32,500 nt of DNA, taken from assembly GCA_905221605.1 (NCBI GenBank), contig CAJNDS010002035.1:360555-393054 (forward strand), in the 5' to 3' direction. The DNA comes from Symbiodinium natans (Eukaryota; Sar; Dinophyceae; Suessiales; Symbiodiniaceae). Positions within the stretch are counted from its first letter, which is position 1; each line of letters begins with the position of its first letter. Positions 1 through 7,519 of this stretch are shown in pieces. The notes under the pieces were generated by a model. It saw nothing but the letters and a program-made list of their open reading frames with translations, made no database searches and was not told where the DNA came from. Position numbers and translations under genes: made by a program.

Positions 1-104
1 TGTTAGTATCCCTTATTCACTTTTTGGGGGGGTTTAGGTTCCCTTATAAACCCCTTTAAGCAAAAAAGGGCACCCTTTTTAAGCCTAGGTTACTGGGCAG
101 CCTA
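1..104 (+). repeat. Dispersed repeat family F2, copy 1
   Basis: About 100 bp with the pattern TTTTTGGGGGG-GTTTAGGTTCCCTTA-AACCCC-AAGGGCACCCTTTT-AGGTTACTGGGCAGCC. Related copies are at about 2500-2613, 4097-4196, 19574-19664, 21283-21368 and 30520-30626, with weaker ones near 23138-23212 and 30230-30314. No coding capacity. Probably a MITE or other small non-autonomous element. Confidence 0.6.
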
Positions 105-286
105 GAAACGGATGCTCCAAAGCAAAGGGCCGGTCCAAGGGTACCCCAACCTGACCTTGACACCCGTAAGTGCCGGGCGATGGACCTATAGTATAGTTGC
201 CTTTGTCAGGAATTGTCAAACTGCACGAAGGAAATCCCGAAAGCTTGCGCAACAATGGAGCCTCATTAATTAGAACAGGGTGTTGG

Positions 287-352
287 GGGTGATTATAGTA
301 GAATTAGAAAGGGACCACCAGGTAATAATGTATTAGTAATTATTCCGACCCC
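287..352 (-). repeat. Dispersed repeat family F1, copy 1 (reverse)
   Basis: The reverse complement reads GGGTCGGAATAATTACTAAT ... GGTCCCTTTCTAATT, matching the + strand copies at 1776-1866, 5868-5957 and 21131-21222. About 65 bp survives here. Confidence 0.5.
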
Positions 353-1013
353 TGTAGTAGTCTCCTACATACTGTAAAGACAATCTTACGGAGATGTAAG
401 ATGTGTTGGCTGGATTATTCAACCCTTGAAGAACCGAATGCCTCAAAACAGCCCCAAACACCCGAACCTTACATCAGCGGAGGGTTTAAGGTTTGGGGTT
501 TTGGGATTTGGGATTTGGGTTACAGTCGCCCTTTCACCCCCCTGAATGTGCAGCACAAACCGATGCCCTAACGGCCAGAAAGAGAGCGAGGGCTGGCAAA
601 CCTTGAGCCCGGAGCAAAGGGCCTGACTACGCAGGACATGTTCCGCAAGTGAATAAGTTGCGCAAAGCAATAGCCATGGGTACTGTTAGGGTTTAAGGTT
701 TAGGGTTCAGGGAATACGGTTTAGGGCTTAGGACTCGAAACGCAAGCTTGTGGCCGCCCAACGGTTCACCCCCCGCGACCCGTTCACAGCTTCAGTCCGT
801 CTCCCACAACACCAAAGCCCCACCCACCCACCCCATACCCCGATAACCAAACCGAAAACTAACAGGCTCATAGCAAATCCAATCGCAAGTACACCCCCGC
901 AAACCCTACACCCGAAGCCCCCAAACCCGAAACCCCGGACCCTAAACCTCAAATCCTAGACCCTCTACACCCTAGACCCTACACTCTAAACCCTACTCTT
1001 TTCTGAAGCGGAC

Positions 1014-1129
1014 GGGAGGGGGGGGGGGGGGGGGGAGGGGGGGGAGGGGGGGGGGGGGGAGGGGGGGGGGGAGGGGGGGGGGGGGGAGGGGGGGGGGGGG
1101 AGGGGGGGAGGGGGGGGGGGGGGGGGGGG

Positions 1130-1164
<35 letters not shown>
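1014..1164. repeat. Poly-G tract with scattered A
   Basis: About 150 bp of nearly pure G interrupted by single A residues. The proline-rich translations from the other strand are artefacts of this tract. It has strong G-quadruplex potential and is a likely spot for assembly or sequencing error. Confidence 0.95.
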
Positions 1165-1246
1165 CGGTCGTAGAATCCCCACGGGTGTGCAACCCTCCGG
1201 CATCTAGGACCGGAACGGTAGCCACCTCGAGGCCTTCTGACGTCCA

Positions 1247-1482
1247 AGGGTTTGGGGTTTAGGGTTTGGGGTCTGGGGTTTGGGGTTTGGGGTTTGGAGT
1301 TGAGGGGTTTAGGGTTTGGGGTTGAGGGTTTGGGGTTTAGGGGTTTGGGGTGTACGGTTTAGGGGTTTGAGGTGTGGGCCTTCGGGTTTGGGGGTTTAGG
1401 GTTTGGGGTGTAGGGTTTGGGGTTTAGTAGGGTTTTGGGTTTAGTAGGGTTTTGGGTTGGGGCTTGCGGTTTGGGGTTTAGA
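1247..1482 (+). repeat. Degenerate GGGTTT/TTTAGGG tract
   Basis: Irregular mixture of GGGTTTGG, GGGTTTAGG and GGGTTGAGG units. It is related to telomere-type repeats but too diverged to count units. Confidence 0.85.
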
Positions 1483-1775
1483 GGCACCTACCGTGGGGAG
1501 GACTTTGGGCATGGGGGTTTCGGGCCGTTAGTGCTTGTTGTTCTGCTGGCCTTTCATCCCCTCCATGCGTGGGGCGGGGGGGGCCTTGCTGGGGGCCTTC
1601 ACTTCTGGACAGATAGACATGTTAAGCCCTAAGCCCTAAACCCTAAACCCAAAACCCAAAACCCTAAACCGTGACCTTGGGAACGTCTTCCGCAGGATGC
1701 GCCACACTCGCCCCTGCAGCGAAGCATGTAAACCACGTCGATGGCCTGCTTCATGTCCAGATGGCTACTATAGGG

Positions 1776-1866
1776 GTCAGAAGAATTGCAAATAGTGTTC
1801 CCTTATGGTCCCTTTTTTGCTTTTTACCATAGTAAGCCCCCCAAAACCCTATTCTAATTATGAGGC
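1776..1866 (+). repeat. Dispersed repeat family F1, copy 2
   Basis: Core AATAGTGTTCCCTTATGGTCCC followed by CCCCCCAAAACCCTATTCTA and ending ATTATGAGGCC. The 5868-5957 copy is nearly identical in both halves. Confidence 0.7.
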
Positions 1867-1913
1867 CCGTATATTCGGCGCCTGCGCCCATTTCTCTCGA
1901 TTTCTCTGGGGAG

Positions 1914-1983
1914 GTGCTGGTCCTGCTCGACACGCCTGTCCGCTTCGTGAACGCTCGGGCTGCGAAGGAGTGGCTCGGCAAAG
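1914..1983 (+). other. Coding-like fragment, possible exon
   Basis: Open reading VLVLLDTPVRFVNARAAKEWL flanked by an AG acceptor (gggGAG) and a GT donor (AAAG|GTTCAG) that opens straight into a TTTAGGG tract. It looks like protein but I do not recognise the family. It does not join in frame with the next candidate at 2121, so it may belong to another gene or be a relic. Confidence 0.3.
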
Positions 1984-2096
1984 GTTCAGGGTTTAGGGTT
2001 TAGGGATTAGGGATTAGGGTTTAGGGTGTAGGGTGTAGGGTGTAGGGTTTAGGGTTTAGGGTTTAGGGTGTAGGGTGTAGGGTTTAGGGTTTAGGG
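1984..2096 (+). repeat. TTTAGGG-type tract, degenerate
   Basis: About 16 units, several changed to TGTAGGG or GATTAGG. Confidence 0.9.
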
Positions 2097-2120
2097 CATG
2101 TGGCGCTAAGCATTTTTCAG

Positions 2121-2200
2121 GTGCATTCTTACATGGCTCTGCTTGCAACATGCTCGGGCCACCATTTGTTTGAGCAGCTTTGCTTGCGTTGCTCGAGCAG
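2121..2200 (+). other. Coding-like fragment, possible exon
   Basis: A 26-codon open segment (VHSYMALLATCSGHHLFEQL...) lies exactly between TTTTTCAG and AG|GTTTGTG, good acceptor and donor contexts. No family recognised. Confidence 0.3.
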
Positions 2201-2499
2201 GTTTGTGTAGCTTTGGAAATGCACCTCCCCAATCTGCTTTATCTGAGCTCTGGCCAGTAACTTGCACACAAGGAGGTTGTTCCAAGTCTAAGCGTTAGGG
2301 CACTTTTTGCAGCCTGGACCCTAAACCCTAAAGCCTCATAGTTAGAGGGGATCCCTGCATAAGGGGACCCTCAGTTACAGCAACACCCGAGCAGGTTCGG
2401 AGCAACTCAGGTTGCTTCCTGGTTCTTGGTAAGGAACTCAGGAGTTGCGCGCCCTAGCAAAACCCAAACCTTACAATCTAAACGCCAGGTTGCCTTGGT

Positions 2500-2613
2500 C
2501 GCCCGGTGGTACCATTTTTTCCCGTTTTTCGATTCAAGGTTCCCTTACAAAGTAACCAACCCCCAAAGACGGGTGCCCTGAGAAAGATATGCCCACTGGG
2601 CTACCAGGTTGCC
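2500..2613 (+). repeat. Dispersed repeat family F2, copy 2
   Basis: Shares the CCCGTTTTTCGATTCAAGGT ... GGGTGCCCT ... ACTGGGCTACCAGG layout, closest to the copy at 30520-30626. It ends directly at a CCCTAAA tract. Confidence 0.55.
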
Positions 2614-2615
2614 GA

Positions 2616-2713
2616 TAAACCCTAAACCCTAAACCCTAAACCCTAAACCCTAAACCCTAAACCCTAAACCCTAAACCCTAAACCCTAAACCCTAAACCCT
2701 AAACCCTAAACCT
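2616..2713 (-). repeat. CCCTAAA telomere-type tract
   Basis: About 13 near-perfect CCCTAAA units on the + strand. A short coding-like segment with an AAG|GTAAAG donor follows at 2733-2781. Confidence 0.97.
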
Positions 2714-2817
2714 TATTTGGACACTCCTGAGGTTGATGGTTGAAGTCAGCTTGACCTGTGAGACGATGCGGCTTGGCGCAAAGGTAAAGCCCGAACCGGC
2801 GTAGGGCCTCTAGGCTT

Positions 2818-3001
2818 CAGGGTTTAGGGTGCAGGGGAAACCCTAAACCCTAAACCCTAAACCCTAAACCCTAAACCCTAAACCCTAAACCCTAAACCCT
2901 AAACCCTAAACCCTAAACCCTAAACCCTAAACCCTAAACCCTAAACCCTAAACCCTAAACCCTAAACCCTAAACCCTAAACCCTAAACCCTAAACCCTAA
3001 G
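2818..3001. repeat. CCCTAAA tract with short inverted leader
   Basis: A short GGGTTTAGGG stub (2818-2830) is followed at 2838 by about 23 perfect CCCTAAA units, so the two strands meet head-to-head over a 10-bp spacer. The stub is too short to be sure this is a fusion point. Confidence 0.9.
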
Positions 3002-3117
3002 CCCTGAACTGGTAGGGTTTTAGGATTTAGGCTTCATAAGGCATCACAAGCTTAGGGTGCTGCGGCCTCAGTTGAAGGTCGAGATTGTCGGCTCCAGGGG
3101 TCGAAGGCTTTAGGGGC

Positions 3118-3279
3118 CTTAGGGTTTAGGATGTAGGGTTTCGGGTTTAGGGTTTAGAGTTTAGGATTTAGGGTTTAGAGTTTAGGATTTAGGGTTTAGA
3201 GTTTAGGATTTAGGGTTTAGGGTTTAGGATTTAGGGTTTAGGGTTTAGAGTTTAGGATTTAGGGTTTCGGGTTTAGGGT
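3118..3279 (+). repeat. Telomere-variant tract with 21-bp higher-order unit
   Basis: Three 7-mers alternate as TTTAGGG-TTTAGAG-TTTAGGA, repeated about five times with small breaks. Confidence 0.85.
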
Positions 3280-3289
3280 ACGGGGGCAA

Positions 3290-3650
3290 CCGAAAGGAAG
3301 GGACAAGGAACTATCACCCCCAACAGTCGCCAGACTATGTTCCCCAGACCTACCAGAAACAAAAGACACAGACCAGAAGAACCGGGGAAAGGAGTAGGGG
3401 CTGTCCTTGACTAAGCAACCGGAACCCACCCCAAACCCCCAACGACGAGGGCTCTACTTTTTGACGCACAAGGCACTCAGTCCCGGCCATCCTTGAGCTA
3501 AGGTTGACGGGTTTTCAACCCTTTCTATACAAGGTTGAGGCTTGCTTGGAGGCTTTTGGGGCTGAAATGTCTCCCCCCAAGGACGCCGTGAGGCACCCTC
3601 CGACGGGCCTCTACTTCAGACAGAAGTTCGTCGCGGTACTGTGGTGTGAG
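3290..3650. other. No gene recognised
   Basis: Unique-looking sequence between the telomere-variant tract and the MITE at 3651. Short open frames exist but none has recognisable protein features. Confidence 0.4.
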
Positions 3651-3792
3651 CTTGGAGGTTCATGGTACTTATTAGCCAATTACTAACTGCACTTCGGCCT
3701 GTACTTATAACCCCATTAGGGCACTTAGGGGGCTTTAGAAGTGGGTTATAAGTACAGGTATAATTGGTTAATAAGCACCTTGAACCTCCAAG
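3651..3792. mobile_element. MITE family A, copy 1, with terminal inverted repeats
   Basis: Begins CTTGGAGGTTCA and ends TGAACCTCCAAG. Inside, GTACTTATTAGCCAATTA faces TAATTGGTTAATAAGCACC. About 142 bp, non-coding. A second copy is at 21994-22110. Confidence 0.75.
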
Positions 3793-4096
3793 AGGGTCTT
3801 CCTTCTTAACAGAGGGGAGACATGCGGGGCGCCGGAATTCTGCTACTTGCCTCGTGATGCGTGAGGGAGCGAGGACAACCCCAAGCCCTAAAAACCCAAG
3901 TCTCTAGTTCCCAGTTATGTGGATTCATAATGCTTAGTACATGAAGATGTATAATTGCTATGCTTGTTCGTGTTGCGGTGTTGGGGCCTGCTGGGCCTGA
4001 TTGGCTCTATAGGATCCTTGTTCCTTGATTTCGTATCCGGCCAAGATGTGGCGTCTCTCCCTTTGACAGCGTGAACTCTTTATAGGCTGCCCAGGA

Positions 4097-4196
4097 GTGC
4101 CATTACTCCCATTTTTGGGGGGTTTTAGGTTCCCTTAAATGAACCCCTTCAAGTAAATATGGTTTTTTTCTTAATCTTAGGTGACTGGGCAGCCGA
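4097..4196 (+). repeat. Dispersed repeat family F2, copy 3
   Basis: Carries TTTTTGGGGGGTTTTAGG, TTCCCTTA, ACCCCTTCAAGTAAA and ends GTGACTGGGCAGCC, very close to the copy at 1-104. Confidence 0.65.
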
Positions 4197-4344
4197 GTGT
4201 GTGAACTCTTTAACAAAAAGCTCATGAAAGCTCTGGCTCGCAAGGCGTTTTTCCGGAAGTCCCACCGCTTCCGTCAGCAATATGCACACTGAGCAGTGGC
4301 ACCCCCTACACCCTGCTTGGAGATTCATGGCTTCGTGGGCACCT

Positions 4345-4435
4345 AGAAGTAGGGTTAGAAGTGCTCGAAGTAAGGTTACAACCATAGCTACGATACTTAT
4401 AACTAACCCTACTTACAAGTACCAGTGAACCTCCA
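4345..4435. mobile_element. Possible MITE family A fragment
   Basis: GTAGGGTTAGAAGT faces ACTAACCCTACTTACAAGT around a short centre. The right end carries TGAACCTCCA as in family A, but the left end is lost. Confidence 0.4.
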
Positions 4436-4797
4436 TGTAGAATCCCACGAAGTCGCAGGAGAAGTCGCCAGTGTGCAGTTGGGGGACTCCACGTGAGAGC
4501 AGAGTTCCATTGCTTGTTTTCGCCGTGACCTGCCAACCTTGTTTTTGCAGTGCCTTCCGTCCTGCTTTGTGTGGCCGCAAGGCAGCGTAGTTGCGAAACA
4601 GTGCTAGTGGTACAAACGTACCCCAAGATACCCAAATCCAAACCCTAAACCCTAAATCCTTCAAAACACCAGGTGCCCAATCCCCGAGATGAATCCGAAT
4701 TCTCACAACTCCCCCTTGTTAATTTTGGGTCCATCGGTGTAGCTGCGGGGGCTTAAAACGAATGGGCCACGTTGGGCGCACTGGGAGGGTCGGAGCA

Positions 4798-4917
4798 CTT
4801 AGTAAAGCAAGTAAGGTTATAAGTGCCATTGGGTTTAGGGTTTAGGGTTTAGGGTTTAGGGTTTAGGGTAATGGGCTTATAAGTGCAGTTACCTTACTTC
4901 TCACCCGACTTACTAAG
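4798..4917. mobile_element. Palindromic MITE carrying a TTTAGGG array in its loop
   Basis: CTTAGTAAAGCAAGTAAGGT (4798 on) pairs with ACCTTACTTCTC...CTTACTAAG (ending 4917), and TTATAAGTGCCATT pairs with AATGGGCTTATAAGTGC. Exactly in the centre (4831-4868) are about five TTTAGGG units. No reading frame. Confidence 0.75.
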
Positions 4918-4935
4918 CCCCCTGATCCTTTAAGC

Positions 4936-5190
4936 AGAGGTCATGCCATTTGCCTGCCTGCGCTTTCCGAACAGGCCACGTGATGTAGGTACGGAAGCGC
5001 CTGCCACTTGGATGGCACCCGGATCTCTTGTGGATCAAGGCTACCATATCACTCCAAGAACCTGGGAGTATTCCGTGGTGATTCCTAAAGAAGTATCCTA
5101 GAATCCTAGAGGTACGCATACGACTACCTGCAATCCCTAGCCCAGCAGCTTTTGAGTCTTGCTGCGCAACCCTCCTCATGCCGCACCCCT
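4936..5190. other. Coding-like stretch, strand ambiguous
   Basis: The + strand has a 50-codon open segment after a TTTAAGCAG acceptor (VMPFACLRFPNRPRDVG...) with balanced codon use. The - strand has a 93-codon frame over the same bases (SWSDMVALIHKRSGCH...). Both look protein-like; neither family is recognised. Could be an exon or an old transposon fragment. Confidence 0.3.
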
Positions 5191-5200
5191 TCACCTTTAA

Positions 5201-5297
5201 TAGGGTTTAGGGTTTAGGGTTTAGGGTTTAGGGTTTAGGGTCTAGGGTTTAGGGTTTAGGGTTTAGGGTTTAGGGTTTAGGGTTTAGGGTTTAGGGT
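5201..5297 (+). repeat. TTTAGGG telomere-type tract
   Basis: About 14 units, one changed to TCTAGGG. Confidence 0.97.
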
Positions 5298-5299
5298 CG

Positions 5300-5867
5300 G
5301 CCAACACAACTCCAGCCGATTCCCTCAGATTTCGCGAGTTGCCTCTACTTCAAGTGTAGAGCTGTCAACACGTGGGACCACCCGGACTCATGGACCAAGG
5401 CAGCGAATGGTCTACTATGCATATAAGAAGTAGTACAAGAGCAAGAAGTAGCACAATAGATCGCGAGAACACTATTCAGATGCGAGGTGCAGTTCCTGTA
5501 GCGCCTAGCTTTTCTCGAAACACATGTGTGGACTAGGTCCAGGATCCATTCTCGTCGCGGCTTTGTTATTCTGAACACACCTGCTACTGTCCTGCTCGCT
5601 CGCTGGTGATTCTTGATTTAGCTAGCTCACCACGGAAGATTTGGTCACCTCACTAACGTGTGGTCCCTTTTGGGGGTGCTTGTTACAAGGCAGCCCCTTC
5701 TATTTCGGGTACCCAAACAGGGGGGCCATAGTTTAGAGAACCGACCACGTTCGATCTCTCCAGCGACGAGCATGCAGGCGCATCGACATGTACAACAGCA
5801 CACGCAGACAGCAAGTAATTCAGCATTCTGCAGGTGGCACCGAAGATGCCAAGAAGGACTATAGAGG
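5300..5867. other. No gene recognised
   Basis: Mixed sequence with short open frames on both strands (for example 5345-5578 on - and 5658-5864 on +). None has a recognisable motif. A weak F2-like piece lies near 5650-5720. Confidence 0.4.
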
Positions 5868-5957
5868 TTCGGAATACTTACTAATAGTGTTCCCCTATGG
5901 TCCCTTTATCAGTATACTATAGTAACCCCCCAAAACCCTATTCTAGTTATCAAGGCC
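5868..5957 (+). repeat. Dispersed repeat family F1, copy 3
   Basis: Begins TTCGGAATACTTACTAATAG, contains TTCCCCTATGGTCCCTTT and CCCCCCAAAACCCTATTCTA. About 90 bp, best preserved copy. Confidence 0.7.
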
Positions 5958-6337
5958 GCTCTAGTAGACATCCCATTGTGGAGCTTGTTTGTGCAGGGTG
6001 TAGGGTTTGCAAGGTTTAGGGCTTTAGGGTTTACGATTCCCCCCTCAACGGCAAGCTGGTGCCGACCCTGCCAAGCGAAGGGCAAAGTCATGCTGAACGG
6101 CCTCGAAGGGTCCGTTGATTGAAGGGACCAAGGAAGGGTGAGGAACAATCAGATGTTCTGGTCAGGGATGGTGGTTCATGAAGCAACTAAACCTCTAAAC
6201 CCTAAACCCTAACCCCACTTCCGCGGCGTGTCATTCATTTTCACCCGAGGCCGGGCAGTGTTTTCGGGCTTTGCAATAAAGTGCTCGGTGTCCAGCCGTA
6301 CCCTGCAAGGTAATCAAACTAGGAGCAGTAGGAATCC

Positions 6338-6442
6338 TGATACTAAATAAAGTAACAAGAGTATTAATAATCATTGTAATGTTTGAGTACTAGTGATACT
6401 AAAAGTAGTAAGAGTCTAGTCATTGTAATGCTTGAGTGACCA
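6338..6442 (+). repeat. Tandem duplication, about 60 bp
   Basis: GATACTAAATAAAGTAACAA ... TCATTGTAATGTTTGAGT is repeated as GATACTAAAAGTAGTAAGAG ... TCATTGTAATGCTTGAGT. AT-rich, no coding signal. Confidence 0.65.
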
Positions 6443-6532
6443 CGAACTTACTGTCCAACTTACAGCATAGAGGCTCGCATTCTGAAGCTCATTTGAATGT
6501 TTCCACTGATTGAAGACGTGGGTTTCAATCTA

Positions 6533-6663
6533 CCCTAAACCCTAAACCCTAAACCCTAAACCCTAAACCCTAAACCCTAAACCCTAAACCCTAAACCCTA
6601 AACCCTAAACCCTAAACCCTAAACCCTAAACCCTAAACCCTAAACCCTAAACCCTAAACCTAA
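6533..6663 (-). repeat. CCCTAAA telomere-type tract
   Basis: About 18 perfect units on the + strand. Confidence 0.97.
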
Positions 6664-6770
6664 ATCAGGTTTTGACTAGCAGTGGGTGTTGATCGGGATG
6701 TAGCACTTGGATTGCGCACGCCGTTTTTCCCAGAATTTTGGTTCGCGGGTCGAAGCCCTTGAGATGTGGT

Positions 6771-6990
6771 ATAGGGTTTATGGTTTAGGGTTTAGGGTTT
6801 AGGGTTAGGGTGCTTCAAGGTGTCTCAGAGCAGCCTATTTTGAAAAATCCTTCCAATACTTCCAGGGGGCCCTCCCCCAGTGCAGTTCGGGGCCAGGGGC
6901 CGCTCCAAAACCCGAAATCGCTTATCCTAGGACGCAGAGAAGGCCCAATTTCCTATTTTGGTTTAGGGTTTAGGGTTTAGGGTTTCGGGC
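6771..6990 (+). repeat. Two short TTTAGGG tracts with unique spacer
   Basis: TTTAGGG units at 6775-6810 and 6961-6990. Nothing recognised in the 150 bp between them. Confidence 0.8.
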
Positions 6991-7042
6991 TTAGATGTTA
7001 GAATCGCAGCGTTTTGAAATCGCCGCGTTTGGGGAAAGCCCG

Positions 7043-7054
7043 AATCGCGCGATT
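7043..7054. repeat. Self-complementary 12-mer AATCGCGCGATT
   Basis: Perfect palindrome in the context cccgAATCGCGCGATTtg, also present with the same flanks at 18570-18581. Confidence 0.6.
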
Positions 7055-7079
7055 TGAAGGAATGTGTAGAAGGGTTGAG

Positions 7080-7187
7080 GGAAGCTGAATGATTTTCTGG
7101 GGTTCGTTAAAAAGAAGGGTTGAGACAGAGGCTTGAAGGGGATCTTGGGGAAGCTGAATGATTTTCTGGGGTTCGTTAAAATTCATT
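7080..7187 (+). repeat. 68-bp tandem duplication with two 31-bp palindromes
   Basis: GGAAGCTGAATGATTTTCTG and what follows occurs at about 7080 and again at 7148. The second copy holds a complete 31-bp palindrome (7157-7187, AATGATTTTC...AAAATTCATT); the first has lost its right arm. It lies 330 bp before the hAT start codon and could be part of the element's 5' end or a 5' UTR intron. Confidence 0.6.
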
Positions 7188-7304
7188 CAAGCAGCTTCGC
7201 TGCTGAATTTCCTGACCCTCGACTGGAGTGGAGCTGGACGACGACTTCTTCTGCCGGAGGTCTGGCCCTCAGTCTGGGAGAGAGACTCTGAAGCTGCGGT
7301 TTAG

Positions 7305-7356
7305 GGTTTAGGGTTTGGGGGTTAGGGGTTAGGGGTTAGGGATTAGGGTTTAGGGT
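7305..7356 (+). repeat. Short degenerate TTTAGGG tract
   Basis: Mixed TTTAGGG and GTTAGGG units upstream of the hAT gene. Confidence 0.8.
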
Positions 7357-7519
7357 TTAGAGTTGGCAGAGCATTTGGCTCAGAGGCTCGGAGGCCCACA
7401 AGCTCTCGTTTCTGGGGTTCACTTGAGCGATGTTTGAAGCCTTAGTAACTTTGTTGTACTTGTGTGAGTGAGCAGATCCTCAGCTAATTTCAAGATCGTA
7501 GATACCATTTTTGGTAGCG

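Noticed and set aside
979-1247. Proline-rich proteins on the - strand
   Set aside because: Translation of a poly-G tract.
7502-7519. Possible relic of the dinoflagellate spliced leader (ACCATTTTTGG) before the hAT start
   Set aside because: Only about ten bases resemble the leader and the following GCTCAAG is absent.
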